A stretch of 64,000 nt of DNA from Hydrogenophaga sp. (GTDB lineage: Bacteria; Pseudomonadota; Gammaproteobacteria; Burkholderiales; Burkholderiaceae_C): NCBI RefSeq assembly GCF_030158645.1, contig NZ_JAOASO010000036.1:1-64000 (forward strand), written 5' to 3'. The position numbers were made by a program, and so were the translations under genes. The notes under the pieces were generated by a model, which was not told where the DNA came from, searched no databases, and saw only the letters and a list, made by a program, of their open reading frames with translations. Below, in pieces: positions 51,556 to 61,136 of this stretch (position 1 is its first letter; each line of letters opens with the position of its first letter).

Positions 51556-51822
51556 TCAGTTTGAAGTGCTGCGCCCGTAGCGCAGCTTCATCACCAGGAT
51601 CGACAAGGCCAGCATCAGCGTGATCGTGTTGGCCACCACCACTGGCCACGCGCCCAACGTCAGGCCGTAAACCAGCCACAGCGCCACGCCCAGCGTGAAC
51701 GCGCTGTACATGCCCAGCGAGATCCCGCTCACGTCGCGCGTTTTGAAGGTGAGCCAGGCCTGCGGCACGAAGCTGGCCGTGGTGAGGAACGCGGCACTGA
51801 AGCCGATGAGATCGCCGGACAT
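51556..51822 (-). CDS. SemiSWEET sugar transporter
   Basis: From ATG 51822 this is 88 residues with three helices and the PQ-loop motif SFVPQAWLTFKTRDVSGISL, the layout of SemiSWEET, which dimerises to form a sugar pore. The Asn in VVVANTITL matches the conserved site residue. The substrate is not known. It is convergent with the Sua5 gene, with no bases between the stops. Confidence 0.9.
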   Translation of the reverse strand: MSGDLIGFSAAFLTTASFVPQAWLTFKTRDVSGISLGMYSAFTLGVALWLVYGLTLGAWPVVVANTITLMLALSILVMKLRYGRSTSN

Positions 51823-51838
51823 GGTCGGTGCGCTTCTT

Positions 51839-53353
51839 TCAGTCTTGCTGCGCGGCAGTCCACTCCACCAGCGCCTCCAGCGCTGGCCGGGCGGCCGGCG
51901 CATTGGGGTGGTTCACGAAGCCCACGACCACATAACGCGCACCATTGACGGCGTTCACATAACCGGCGATGCCGGTGACGTCCCTGAGCGTACCGGTCTT
52001 GAGCTGCGCGTTGCCGCGCGCCGCGCTGCCGGGCGCCCGGGCCATGCGGGCGGCCGTGCCGTTGACACCGGCCACCGACAGGGAGTTGGCGAAACGCTCT
52101 CCCTGCGGGTGGCGGCTGGCGTGGCGCAGCAGGTTGGCCAGGGCTTCGGGCGTGATGCGCTCCTCGCGCGAGAGTCCCGAGCCGTTGTCCATCACCGGCA
52201 TGGCGCTGCGGATGCCGAAGGTGCGTTTCCACCAGTTTTCAACCACCTCGCGCGAGCGCTCGAAGCGCGCCGGGCGCATGGGGATCAGGTGGCCAGCGAC
52301 ACCAGGCGTCATCCCCGGCTGAGGTGCCGGCGTGGGCACCAGGCGGCCCAGCGTGAGGTACACCTGCTGCGCCATCACGTTGTTGCTCCACTGGTTCACG
52401 TCCGTGATGATGTCCGAGAGCGGCAGCGACGCGGCCTCGTGCAGCAGCGTGGCGCCCGGTGGTGTGAGACCGGGGCGGGCGTGGCCGGTGATCGCACCGC
52501 CGCTGGTGCGCCACAGACCTTCCAGGGCACGCGACGCGTAACTGGCGGGGTCCTGGTAGGCCACGGGCCACTTGAGTTCGCCGCAGCTCTGGGGGTAACG
52601 GCCCTCGAAGCGGATGCTGTTGGCGTCGTCAAAGCGGGCTTGCAGGCCACTGCGCCAGTCACCGCAGCGCTCTCCCACGCGCGCCAGCGGCACGGTGGCG
52701 TCGATCGCGAGGCCGGCCATGGGCGGCTCGCTGATCACGCGCGCCACGCCGTTGGCACCGTCGGGCTGAAAGGTCAGCACGACCGACTTGAAATTCACCA
52801 GCAGCGCGTCGGGCGTGGCGTTGTAGGGACGCAGGGATTCGCCGTCAAACGCACCGGGATCGGTGGCGGCGATCTCGAAAGCGCTGTGGTCGAGCACGAT
52901 GTCGCCCAGCACCACGCGCACACCCTTGTCCTGCAGGGCAAAAAAGGCGCTCTGGATGCGTTCGAGCACGAACTTCGGATCGCCGTCACCGCGCACATAC
53001 AGGTTGCCGCGCAGCACACCCTGGTCGATGGTGCCGTCGGTGTAGAAGCGGGTGTTCCAGGTGTAGTCGGCGCCCAGCAGGTCGATGGCGGCGTAGGTGG
53101 TCACCAGCTTCATCACCGAGGCCGGGTTCACCGGGACGCTGGCGCGAAAACGCAGCCGCTCTTCGGCCCGGTTGTCGACCGACACCACCAGCGCCGACAA
53201 GGCGCTCGGCGGCACCTGCGCGCGCTTGAGCGCGGCCACCACCGTGGGTGGCAGGGCGCCGTATTCGCCGGGGAGCTGGGCGCAGGCGGGCAGCGCGACC
53301 ACGGCGGTGGCCAGCAGGGCGAACAAGGAGCGGGTGAGGGACATGTGTTTCAT
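51839..53353 (-). CDS. dacB: D-alanyl-D-alanine carboxypeptidase/endopeptidase (PBP4)
   Basis: This protein of about 504 residues, with a signal peptide (FALLATAVVALPACAQ), trims peptidoglycan in the periplasm. The three active-site motifs are S79-V-M-K82 (NPASVMKLVTT), SNN (VNQWSNNVMAQQVYL) and KTG (LKTGTLRDVTGIAGY). The insertion between SxxK and SxN is long, as in class C PBP4. ATGs at 53353 and 53344 compete. It is divergent from tsaB. Confidence 0.95.
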   Translation of the reverse strand: MKHMSLTRSLFALLATAVVALPACAQLPGEYGALPPTVVAALKRAQVPPSALSALVVSVDNRAEERLRFRASVPVNPASVMKLVTTYAAIDLLGADYTWNTRFYTDGTIDQGVLRGNLYVRGDGDPKFVLERIQSAFFALQDKGVRVVLGDIVLDHSAFEIAATDPGAFDGESLRPYNATPDALLVNFKSVVLTFQPDGANGVARVISEPPMAGLAIDATVPLARVGERCGDWRSGLQARFDDANSIRFEGRYPQSCGELKWPVAYQDPASYASRALEGLWRTSGGAITGHARPGLTPPGATLLHEAASLPLSDIITDVNQWSNNVMAQQVYLTLGRLVPTPAPQPGMTPGVAGHLIPMRPARFERSREVVENWWKRTFGIRSAMPVMDNGSGLSREERITPEALANLLRHASRHPQGERFANSLSVAGVNGTAARMARAPGSAARGNAQLKTGTLRDVTGIAGYVNAVNGARYVVVGFVNHPNAPAARPALEALVEWTAAQQD

Positions 53354-53441
53354 TATGAAACGGCACCGCGCCCGGCGCGGCATTGCCCTTGTTCAATGGG
53401 CCACAGGACGGACGACCGGCACGCTGGCCGATAATCCTGCG

Positions 53442-54230
53442 ATGCCCTCCACACACCCTGCTCATCAGCGCCTGCTGGCCATTGAAACCAGCACCGACGC
53501 GCTCTCGGTGGCGCTGGGGACGGGCGAGCCTGGCGCACCGCTGTGGCAACGCAGCGGCCCTGGCGGTGCCCAGGCGTCCGGCACGCTGTTGCCCATGGTG
53601 CGCAGCCTGCTGCTGGAGGCCGGCTGGTCGCTGGACACGCTGGCCGCCGTGGTGTTCGGGCGCGGACCGGGCTCGTTCACCGGCCTGCGCACCGCCTGCT
53701 CGGTGGCCCAGGGACTGGCTTACGGCGTGCAGGGCCTGGGCCGCGCGGGCGGTTTGCCGGTGCTGCCGGTGGACACCTTGCTGGCCCTGGCCGAAGAAGC
53801 CCGCCAGGCGCGGATGGACGCCGGGCAGCCGCTGCCGGGTGCGATCGTGGCGCTGCTCGACGCCCGCATGGGTGAGGTGTATGTGGCGCCATACGCTTGC
53901 CACGCCGGGGGTCCGGCGGGGTTGACACCGCTGGCGCCGGCCCGCCTGTGCACCCCCGCCGATCTGCCGGCCTATCTGCAAGAACGGACGCCGGGCGAGC
54001 GCCTGCTCGCCGGTAACGTGTTCGAGATGGACGCACTGGCCGCGCTGGCAGGCCAGCGCCACCCCGCCCTGCCCACCGCCGCCGCCCTGCTGCGCCTGGC
54101 CCCGGGCCTGCTCGCCGCCGGCCACGCCGTGGCCGCACAGGATGCGCTGCCCCTGTATGTGCGCGACAAGGTGGCGCAGACCACGGCCGAGCGCGAAAGC
54201 ATCCGACTGGCCGCCGAGGCGGGCGCATGA
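53442..54230 (+). CDS. tsaB: tRNA threonylcarbamoyladenosine biosynthesis protein TsaB
   Basis: From ATG 53442 this is 262 residues. It has ASKHA-type motifs: LLAIETSTDALSVALGTGEP at the start and VFGRGPGSFTGLRTACSVAQ. It supports TsaD in making t6A37. GATAAT lies exactly 6 bases before the ATG with no ribosome binding site, so it may be leaderless. The frame is open upstream to 53097 without homology. The stop overlaps rimI (ATGA). Confidence 0.95.
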   Translation: MPSTHPAHQRLLAIETSTDALSVALGTGEPGAPLWQRSGPGGAQASGTLLPMVRSLLLEAGWSLDTLAAVVFGRGPGSFTGLRTACSVAQGLAYGVQGLGRAGGLPVLPVDTLLALAEEARQARMDAGQPLPGAIVALLDARMGEVYVAPYACHAGGPAGLTPLAPARLCTPADLPAYLQERTPGERLLAGNVFEMDALAALAGQRHPALPTAAALLRLAPGLLAAGHAVAAQDALPLYVRDKVAQTTAERESIRLAAEAGA

Positions 54231-54865
54231 ACAGCCCGACCACCACCGGCACAGCCCCGAAAGTCGCCCCACCCGCCTGGGCCAGCGGCCTGTGGCCCGC
54301 GCCCACCGAACCACAGGTGCAGCCCCGCACGGCGTCGCGCCCCGAACGCCTGATCGTTTTCGAACCCATGCGCGAGTCCGACCTGGACGCGGTGCAGGCC
54401 GTGGAGTCGCAGGCATACGCCCACCCGTGGTCGCGACGGCATTTTCACGACTCGCTCAAGGCCGGGTATCCGGCCATGCTGTTGCTGTCCGAGGCGCTGC
54501 CCGGCGAAGTGCCGCACCCACCGCGCGCCGACGGCCGTGTGCTGCTGGGCTACCTGGTGGCCATGCCGGGCGTGGACGAAGTGCACCTGCTCAACATCAC
54601 CGTGGCCACCGCCCACCAGCGCCAGGGCTGGGCGCGCTTCATGCTCGACGCGCTGGCCTTGTGGTCGCGCGTCCAGGGCGCGCAGTGGGTCTGGCTGGAG
54701 GTGCGCCAGAGCAATGCACCCGCGCGCGCGCTGTACGAGCGGTACGGCTTCGCGCAGGTGGGCTTGCGCAAGGGCTACTACCCGGCGGGCCACTTCCAGC
54801 GCGAAGACGCGGTCGTGATGAGCCTGAACCTCGTGGCGGCGGCCGCGGTGGAGGGTTTGCCATGA
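54227..54865 (+). CDS. rimI: ribosomal-protein-alanine N-acetyltransferase
   Basis: This 212-residue GNAT protein probably acetylates the N-terminus of S18. The catalytic fold covers about 42-200: MRESDLDAVQAVESQAYAHP, then the acetyl-CoA loop LLNITVATAHQRQGWARFML, and NAPARALYERYGFAQVGLRK. The first 40 residues are a Pro/Thr-rich extension absent from most RimI. Both ends overlap neighbours by ATGA (tsaB and the uracil-DNA glycosylase gene). Confidence 0.93.
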   Translation: MNSPTTTGTAPKVAPPAWASGLWPAPTEPQVQPRTASRPERLIVFEPMRESDLDAVQAVESQAYAHPWSRRHFHDSLKAGYPAMLLLSEALPGEVPHPPRADGRVLLGYLVAMPGVDEVHLLNITVATAHQRQGWARFMLDALALWSRVQGAQWVWLEVRQSNAPARALYERYGFAQVGLRKGYYPAGHFQREDAVVMSLNLVAAAAVEGLP

Positions 54866-55680
54866 GCGACGCGCCCGACACCTCCTTCGTGCCCGAACTC
54901 GACGCCCGCCAACGCGCCATGCTGGCCGAGATGGGGGTGCGGGTGTGGGCGCCGAAATCTGCGCCCGCCAAGGCCCCGGCCCCCGTTGCCCAGGCACCCG
55001 GGCCCGCCGTGGCCCACCCCGCAACGGCCACGCCCAGGCCGGTGTCCGTGCAGGAAGCGGCACCGCCTTTTGCCCCCACCCCACCCGCACCGGCCAGACC
55101 CGCCAGCCCTGTGGCCACCCTCGACTGGCCCGCGCTGCGCGACGCCGTGGCGGGCTGCCAGGCCTGCGGGCTGTGCCAGGGCCGCACCAACACCGTGTTT
55201 GGTGTGGGAGACGAGCAGGCCGACTGGATGGTCGTGGGCGAAGCCCCGGGCGAAAACGAAGACCTGCAGGGCGAACCCTTCGTGGGCGCGGCCGGCCAGC
55301 TGCTCGACAACATGCTCCAGGCCGTGGGCCGCAGCCGCACCGGGAAAGGGGCGGAGGGCACCTACATCGCCAACGTGCTCAAGTGCCGCCCACCGGCCAA
55401 CCGCAACCCGCAGCCCGACGAGGTGGCGCGGTGCGAGCCCTACCTCGCGCGCCAGGTGGCGCTGGTGAAACCGAAGGTGATCGTGGCCATGGGCCGCTTC
55501 GCGGTGCAAGCCCTGCTCAAGACCAACGAGCCCATTGGCCGCCTGCGCGGCCAGGTGCACCACTACGAAGGTGTGCCCGTGATCGTGACCTACCACCCGG
55601 CCTACCTGCTGCGCACACCCACCGACAAAGGCAAGGCCTGGGCCGATCTCTGCCTGGCGATGGCGCAGTTGCCGGACTGA
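54862..55680 (+). CDS. family 4-type uracil-DNA glycosylase
   Basis: This 272-residue protein has a Pro/Ala-rich linker (about 35-80) between a short N-terminal helix and the UDG domain. The domain shows iron-sulfur cysteines (CQACGLCQGRTN, then LKCRPPANRNP and a Cys in EVARCEPYL), the catalytic loop VVGEAPGENEDLQGEPFVGA and the end motif YHPAYLLR. It removes uracil from DNA. It is in one coupled operon with tsaB and rimI. It could also be described as a Udg in the DNA-polymerase-related bacteriophage group, but the 4Fe-4S layout fits family 4. Confidence 0.93.
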   Translation: MSDAPDTSFVPELDARQRAMLAEMGVRVWAPKSAPAKAPAPVAQAPGPAVAHPATATPRPVSVQEAAPPFAPTPPAPARPASPVATLDWPALRDAVAGCQACGLCQGRTNTVFGVGDEQADWMVVGEAPGENEDLQGEPFVGAAGQLLDNMLQAVGRSRTGKGAEGTYIANVLKCRPPANRNPQPDEVARCEPYLARQVALVKPKVIVAMGRFAVQALLKTNEPIGRLRGQVHHYEGVPVIVTYHPAYLLRTPTDKGKAWADLCLAMAQLPD

Positions 55681-55686
55681 ATCGGG

Positions 55687-56571
55687 TCAGGCGGCGGAGC
55701 GTGAGGGCCACAGCACAGAGGCAATGGCCACCATCACCAAGCCCACCGCCGCCCAGTCCTGCCAGTGCAGCACTTCATTCAGCCACCACGCACCGCTGAA
55801 CACCCCCAGCACCGGGATGAACATCACCGACAAGGTGGACGCCACGGGCGGCAGGTCGCGCGCCATCATCAGCCAGGCCACCTGCGCAAACGCAAACACG
55901 CCCAGCGCGTTGTAGATGATCGCACCCCAGATGGCGGGTGTGGGGGCCACCCAGGCGGATCGCTCGAACAAAACCGCGGCGGCGGTCATCCACAGCGTGG
56001 TGATGAGCGTCATCCAGAACGAGATGGCCAACGTGGGCTGGGGCAAGGTGGTCCGGCGCAGCATCTGTGTGCCCAGGGCCCAGGCGGCCGCGGCGGTGAG
56101 CATCATCACCACGCCCACCGGTTTGCCGGTGAGCTGTGTGAGTTCGTGCCACAGCAGCAGCACCACGCCCAGCGCCGCTGCGGCCACGCCGCCCCAGGCG
56201 CGCGCACCGAGCCGCTGCCCGAACCACCAGGCCCCCACGATGGCCGAGAACACCGGCATGGTGTAGCCCAGGATCGCCGCCCGGCCGCTCGACAGGGTCT
56301 GGATCGCCAGCACCGCCAGCGTGTGCCAGATCAGCATGTTGAACACGGTCAGCACGGCCAGTTCGCGCCAGTGTTCGCGGCCGATGCGAAACGGCACACG
56401 GCGCCACACCAGCACCAGCGCGAGCACCGGCAGACCGATCCACATGCTGATGGTGCGGAACGTGAGCGCCGGGAACCCGGTGACACCGAGTTTCATGATG
56501 GGCCAGTTGATGCCCCACACCAGGGTGAGCAGGATCAGCAGGACGAGCTGTCGGCGCGAGAGGGCTTGCAT
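55687..56571 (-). CDS. DMT-superfamily (EamA) transporter
   Basis: From ATG 56571 this is 294 residues with ten predicted helices in two EamA repeats: QLVLLILLTLVWGINWPIMK at the start and PVASTLSVMFIPVLGVFSGA in the second half. It probably exports a metabolite such as an amino acid. The substrate cannot be read. The frame extends 11 codons upstream without homology. It is convergent with the udg gene and divergent from pyrF. Confidence 0.9.
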   Translation of the reverse strand: MQALSRRQLVLLILLTLVWGINWPIMKLGVTGFPALTFRTISMWIGLPVLALVLVWRRVPFRIGREHWRELAVLTVFNMLIWHTLAVLAIQTLSSGRAAILGYTMPVFSAIVGAWWFGQRLGARAWGGVAAAALGVVLLLWHELTQLTGKPVGVVMMLTAAAAWALGTQMLRRTTLPQPTLAISFWMTLITTLWMTAAAVLFERSAWVAPTPAIWGAIIYNALGVFAFAQVAWLMMARDLPPVASTLSVMFIPVLGVFSGAWWLNEVLHWQDWAAVGLVMVAIASVLWPSRSAA

Positions 56572-56621
56572 GGGGGGCGATCTTAGGGCCCGGCCAACGG
56601 GCACCCACCTAAAATCCTCGC

Positions 56622-57476
56622 ATGACCTTTCTTGACATGCTGCGCGGCGCCGAGCGCCAGAACCGCTCCCTGCTCTGCGTGGGCCTCGATCCCGACCCGG
56701 CGCGGTTTCCCGCCCAGCTCAAGGGCGATGCCAGCCGCATCTACGACTTCTGCGCGGCCATCGTCGACGCCACGGCCGACACGGCCATCGCCTTCAAACC
56801 CCAGATCGCCTACTTCGCCGCCCACCGCGCCGAAGACCAGCTGGAGCGCCTCATGGAGCACATGCGCCGCACGGCGCCCCATGTGCCCACGATCCTGGAC
56901 GCCAAGCGCGGTGACATCGGCAGCACCGCACAGCAATACGCCATCGAAGCCTTCGAGCGCTACGGGGCTGATGCGGTGACGCTCTCGCCTTTCATGGGTT
57001 TTGATTCGCTGCAGCCGTACCTGCAGTACCACGGCAAAGGCGCCTTTCTGCTGTGCCGCACCTCCAACCCGGGTGGTGACGATCTGCAAAACCAGCGCCT
57101 GGCTTCGGTCGATGGACAGCCTCTGCTGTACGAACACATCGCCCGGCTCGCGCAAGGGCCGTGGAACCTCAACGGCCAGCTCGGCCTGGTGGTGGGCGCC
57201 ACCTACCCCGCCGAGATCGAGCGCGTGCGCGAGATCGCACCCACCTTGCCGCTGCTGATTCCCGGGGTGGGCGCGCAGGGCGGTGACGCCGTGGCCACGG
57301 TGCGAGCCGGTCTGCGCACGCAGGGCGACGCCACCACCGGACCGGTCATCGTGAACTCGTCGCGCGCGATCCTGTACGCGTCCAACGGCGACGACTATGC
57401 GGCCGCGGCCCGGCGCGTGGCGCTCGCCACCCGCGACGAACTGCGGGCCGCCGCCACGGCGTGGGGCCGCGCATGA
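56622..57476 (+). CDS. pyrF: orotidine 5'-phosphate decarboxylase, long (type 2) form
   Basis: This 284-residue enzyme makes UMP. The catalytic region is [15 protein letters not shown] (K95), with [20 protein letters not shown] at the start and [11 protein letters not shown]. This layout is that of the longer PyrF subfamily, distinct from the short E. coli enzyme. TAAAAT lies exactly 6 bases before the ATG with no ribosome binding site, as in tsaB, so the message may be leaderless. The stop overlaps the next gene (ATGA). Confidence 0.95.
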   Translation: MTFLDMLRGAERQNRSLLCVGLDPDPARFPAQLKGDASRIYDFCAAIVDATADTAIAFKPQIAYFAAHRAEDQLERLMEHMRRTAPHVPTILDAKRGDIGSTAQQYAIEAFERYGADAVTLSPFMGFDSLQPYLQYHGKGAFLLCRTSNPGGDDLQNQRLASVDGQPLLYEHIARLAQGPWNLNGQLGLVVGATYPAEIERVREIAPTLPLLIPGVGAQGGDAVATVRAGLRTQGDATTGPVIVNSSRAILYASNGDDYAAAARRVALATRDELRAAATAWGRA

Positions 57477-58186
57477 TCGACCTCTACACCGCCGCCACGC
57501 CCAACGGACACAAGGTGTCCATCGCGCTCGAAGAGCTCGGCTTGCCTTACACGCTCAAGGTGCTCGATCTCGGCCGGAACGAACAGAAGACGCCGGCTTT
57601 TCTCGCCATCAACCCCAATGGCCGCATCCCGGCCATCGTCGACCACGGGGCCGATGGTTTTGCGGTGTTCGAGTCGGGCGCGTGCCTGATGTACCTGGCC
57701 GAGAAAACCGGCCAGCTCATGCCCACCGATGCCCGAGGCCGCTCGCTGGTGGTGCAGTGGCTGATGTTCCAGATGGGCGGCATTGGTCCGATGATGGGAC
57801 AGGCCAACGTGTTCTTCCGCTACTTCCCCGAGAAGATCCCGGCGGTGATCGACCGCTACCAGGGCGAAAGCAAGCGCCTGTTCCGCGTGCTCGACGAGCG
57901 GCTCAAAGACCACGAATTCCTCGCCGGTGACTACTCCATCGCCGACATCGCCAACTGGGCCTGGGTGCGCACGCACCGGTGGTCGGGTGTGGACGTGGAC
58001 GACTTGCCGCACCTGGTGCGCTGGCGCGACGCGATCCGCGCCCGCCCGGCGGTGCAACGCGGCATCGAACAACCGGCATCCAAGGTGGACCTCACCCGCG
58101 ACGGCGATGCCGGTGCCCAGCGCTTCGCCGAAGAAGCCCGCCGCATGGTGGAAATGGGCCAGAGCCTCAAAGGAAACACGCCATGA
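57473..58186 (+). CDS. glutathione S-transferase, YfcG/YghU-like
   Basis: This 237-residue protein has an N-terminal thioredoxin-like GST domain: [20 protein letters not shown] (T8/N10-type site), [20 protein letters not shown] (cis-Pro) and [16 protein letters not shown]-terminal helical domain follows. The TPNGHKVSI start matches the nu-class (YfcG/YghU), which can have disulfide reductase activity. It overlaps pyrF and the second GST gene by ATGA on both sides. Confidence 0.93.
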   Translation: MIDLYTAATPNGHKVSIALEELGLPYTLKVLDLGRNEQKTPAFLAINPNGRIPAIVDHGADGFAVFESGACLMYLAEKTGQLMPTDARGRSLVVQWLMFQMGGIGPMMGQANVFFRYFPEKIPAVIDRYQGESKRLFRVLDERLKDHEFLAGDYSIADIANWAWVRTHRWSGVDVDDLPHLVRWRDAIRARPAVQRGIEQPASKVDLTRDGDAGAQRFAEEARRMVEMGQSLKGNTP

Positions 58187-58800
58187 AGCTCTACGTGTCT
58201 CAACGGGCGCCCAACCCCCGGCGGGTGCAGATGTTCATCGCTGAGAAGGGCATCAAAGGCATCGAGCAGGTCGTGCTCGATCTGAACGCCCAGGAGCACA
58301 AGCAGGCCGCCTACCTCAGCAAAAGCCCGCTGGCCCGCGTGCCCGCACTCGAGCTCGACGACGGCCGTGTGCTCACCGAGACCCGCGCCATCTGCACCTG
58401 GCTCGAAGGCCTGCAGCCCGAGCCCAACCTGATGGGCCACAACGCACAGGAACGCGCCTTCATCGAGATGGCCGACCGGCGCATGGAGTGGTACCTGATG
58501 CTGCCGCTGGCCCACGCGGTGCGCCACACCCACCCGGGCCTCGCGCCGCTGGAGCAACCGCAGTTCCCGGATTTCGGGCAGTCTCAACTGCTCAAGGCGA
58601 AAGAAACCGCGGTATGGCTGGATGGCGAACTGCAACGCCAACCGTGGGTCGCGGGTGAGCGTTTCACCATCGCCGACATCACCGCCTTCTGCACCGTGGA
58701 GTTCGGCAAGCTGATGCGCTTCAAGCCCGCCGAGGCCGGCCTCGATGCGCTGCAGGCCTGGCGCGACCGGGTGGCCTCGCGGGCCAGCGCCAGCGCCTGA
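58183..58800 (+). CDS. glutathione S-transferase, second copy
   Basis: This 205-residue protein is a different GST class from the one upstream, with low similarity to it. N-terminal site: [20 protein letters not shown] (residues 1-20). The cis-Pro region is [20 protein letters not shown] and the C-terminal domain includes [20 protein letters not shown] (the FTIAD N-capping box). The ATG lies within the stop of the previous GST gene. The substrate is unknown. Confidence 0.92.
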   Translation: MKLYVSQRAPNPRRVQMFIAEKGIKGIEQVVLDLNAQEHKQAAYLSKSPLARVPALELDDGRVLTETRAICTWLEGLQPEPNLMGHNAQERAFIEMADRRMEWYLMLPLAHAVRHTHPGLAPLEQPQFPDFGQSQLLKAKETAVWLDGELQRQPWVAGERFTIADITAFCTVEFGKLMRFKPAEAGLDALQAWRDRVASRASASA

Positions 58801-58814
58801 GCAAGCACCCCTGT

Positions 58815-60389
58815 TCAAGCCCAGGGAGTGGGCGCTTTTTCCAGCGAACGCTCCATGGCGGGCAGCCCCGCCAAACCCGCCGCCAGCCGCGCCTGCAACG
58901 CCTGCTGCCAGCCCACCACCTGCGCAGACGTGGGGCCCGGGGGCACGGAAGCCAGCAATGTGTGCGCGGTGCTGAGGTCGTTGAGCTGGCCCAGCAGGCC
59001 CTGGGCGTCGGCCAGCACGGCCGTGCTGCGGGCCACACGCCTGGACGGCAGCACGCTGGCCAGAAACTCCTGCGCATAGCGCAGTTTCTTCAGCGCGATG
59101 CGCAAGGCGTGCCGCCCCTCGGGCCCCACACGCCGGGCGGCCCGCGCCTGCCGCCGCAGGGCCGCATGGCGTTCGCGCAAGGTGGCCTGGGCCCAATCGG
59201 CCAACGCATGGCCGGCAGCGGTCTCGTCCGCTGGCCGGTCCGGGGGCTGAAGACTCAGCACCGCGCGGGTGAAGGCCAGCAAGCGCAGCGCATGTTCACG
59301 GCTGCCCAGTGCATCTGCAGCGCGCCGACCGGCGCCACGCCGCTGTGCTTGAACCCAGTCCAGCAGCGCGGGCGTGGCATCGTCGTCGAGGCCGGCCGTG
59401 CCCGGGTGGTCCGCCATCAACTCGGGCAACCACTCGGTGGCGAACACATCCCAGTTGCGCGCATCACCCAGCTGGTTGGCCAGCGCCTTCCACTCGCCGG
59501 CCCAGTGGGCGGCAAACCGCGCGGGGAGGTGCGCGCGGAAGATGCGCAGCCCGGTGCGCAGGCGCCGCAGCGCCACCCGCGCCTGGTGCACAAACTCGGG
59601 ATCGGGCAGCGCACCCTCGGGGCCGGGGTGCAGCACACCGGCTTCGTTGGATTGCAGGTGGGTGAGGCAGCTCAGGGCTGCGGCGCGAAACGCCTGCACC
59701 GGGTGCATGCCAGGGTGCAGCTCCAGCGCTGACGCCTTCACCGGCTGCAAGCGCTCACCCATGAACAGCGCATAGCCACGCTCGGCCTTGCTGCGGTTGG
59801 CCGGCAGCAGGCGCAGCGCGCTGGCCACACGGCCCTGGGGACCCAGCGCGAGGGTGTGGGCCAGGTCCAGCAGGGCGTCCACCGGACCGTCGAGCAGTTC
59901 CAGCTCCAGCTCCAGAATCGGCTGGCGGTGGTTGCCCTGGGCGTTGCCGGTGCCGATGAAGCCCTGGTCCAGCGCCACCTCCACCCGGGCCGGTCCATGC
60001 TGCAACACCCAGCTGCGGCGCGTGAAGTCGGTGCGGAACACGGGCACCAGCTGCCAGGCCACGCTGGCCAGCTGCGCGGCCAGGGCCGGCTCACTCACCA
60101 AGGCGACGAAATCGAAGGCGCCCGGCCGGGTGGGCGCTTCCCACTCACCGCGCTGCGACAAGCCCCCCACCGACTGGCCCGCCGTCTTCACCGTGAGCAG
60201 CGTCTGTCGCCCCACGCGGCGCTCGCGCACGGCCATGCGCTGCTCGCGCAAGGCGAGCGTGGAGGTATCGAAGTAGGTGTTGAACAGGCGCTCACGCCGG
60301 GCGGGGCTGTTCTTGAGCAAGGGGTGTCGCAGCAGGTCCGCGAGGTCTTGCGGATGCACTTCGAGCTTGAGTTCGGTTTCTTGCGACAT
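58815..60389 (-). CDS. CYTH-CHAD inorganic triphosphatase
   Basis: From ATG 60389 this is 524 residues. The N-terminal CYTH domain (about 1-205) begins with ETELKLEV, the family EXEXK motif, and includes MAVRERRVG and ELELELLDGPVDALLDLAHT. The C-terminal CHAD domain (about 230-510) has conserved His-rich helices (VHQARVALRRLRTGLRIFRA, HALRIALKKLRYAQEFLASV). The layout is that of E. coli YgiF, a triphosphatase; CHAD is thought to bind polyphosphate. It is convergent with the second GST gene. Confidence 0.92.
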   Translation of the reverse strand: MSQETELKLEVHPQDLADLLRHPLLKNSPARRERLFNTYFDTSTLALREQRMAVRERRVGRQTLLTVKTAGQSVGGLSQRGEWEAPTRPGAFDFVALVSEPALAAQLASVAWQLVPVFRTDFTRRSWVLQHGPARVEVALDQGFIGTGNAQGNHRQPILELELELLDGPVDALLDLAHTLALGPQGRVASALRLLPANRSKAERGYALFMGERLQPVKASALELHPGMHPVQAFRAAALSCLTHLQSNEAGVLHPGPEGALPDPEFVHQARVALRRLRTGLRIFRAHLPARFAAHWAGEWKALANQLGDARNWDVFATEWLPELMADHPGTAGLDDDATPALLDWVQAQRRGAGRRAADALGSREHALRLLAFTRAVLSLQPPDRPADETAAGHALADWAQATLRERHAALRRQARAARRVGPEGRHALRIALKKLRYAQEFLASVLPSRRVARSTAVLADAQGLLGQLNDLSTAHTLLASVPPGPTSAQVVGWQQALQARLAAGLAGLPAMERSLEKAPTPWA

Positions 60390-60565
60390 GGTGTGGTGGC
60401 GATCGGTGGTTGTTGGGCGACAGACTGCACAGTCTGACAGCCCGTGAAGCCATGGCGCAACACGCAACCCCTGGGTACACACGTCGTCACCAGTGACGCA
60501 GCCCGCGGGGGCACAATTCTCTGCGGAGACTCTCCATTTCAACCATGCCACTCACCGTGCACACC

Positions 60566-61126
60566 ATGAAAAACTCGCTCAAACACAGCAGCCGCGCATT
60601 CGCGGTGGCCCTCGCCCTTGGCCTGAGCCTGGTACCCGCCCTGGCCGAGAAGCCCGACCATGCGGGCGGCGGCAAACACGGCAAGGGAGACAAGTACGAG
60701 CACAGCGGCAAGGGCGACAAAGGTGGCAAGAAGGACCGCGATGACCAGCCGCGCTACAGCCAAGGCTCAGGCGATCGCTCGTCCACCAACGTCGCGGTGC
60801 AGATCAACATCGGCGGCTACTTTCAAGACAGCCAGCGCGTGGCGGTGCGCGAGTACTACGAGCCGCGTTTCCGGGCCGGCAATTGCCCACCCGGTCTGGC
60901 CAAAAAGAACAACGGCTGCATGCCGCCGGGGCAGGCCAAGAAGTGGCGCAAGGGCTACCGCCTGCCGTCCGACGTGGTCTATTACCCCGTGCCCAACGAC
61001 ATCTCGATCCGCCTGGGCGTGCCGCCCTCGGGCTACAAGTACGTGCGCGTGGCGGCCGACATCCTGCTGATCGCCGTGGGCACCAGCATGGTGGTCGACG
61101 CCATCGAAGACCTGAGCCGCCTCTGA
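60566..61126 (+). CDS. RcnB-like exported protein
   Basis: From ATG 60566 this is 186 residues with a signal peptide (AFAVALALGLSLVPALAEKP). A long Gly/Lys/His/Asp-rich segment (HAGGGKHGKGDKYEHSGKGD) follows, then a C-terminal domain with the motif FRAGNCPPGLAKKNNGCMPP and GVPPSGYKYVRVAADILLIA. The CPPGLAKK and YRLP segments match the RcnB/CigR type of periplasmic proteins. RcnB itself acts in nickel/cobalt homeostasis; the role here is unknown. An ATG at 60545 is an alternative start. The next gene follows by 10 bases. Confidence 0.8.
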   Translation: MKNSLKHSSRAFAVALALGLSLVPALAEKPDHAGGGKHGKGDKYEHSGKGDKGGKKDRDDQPRYSQGSGDRSSTNVAVQINIGGYFQDSQRVAVREYYEPRFRAGNCPPGLAKKNNGCMPPGQAKKWRKGYRLPSDVVYYPVPNDISIRLGVPPSGYKYVRVAADILLIAVGTSMVVDAIEDLSRL

Positions 61127-61136
61127 GCGCATCGCC

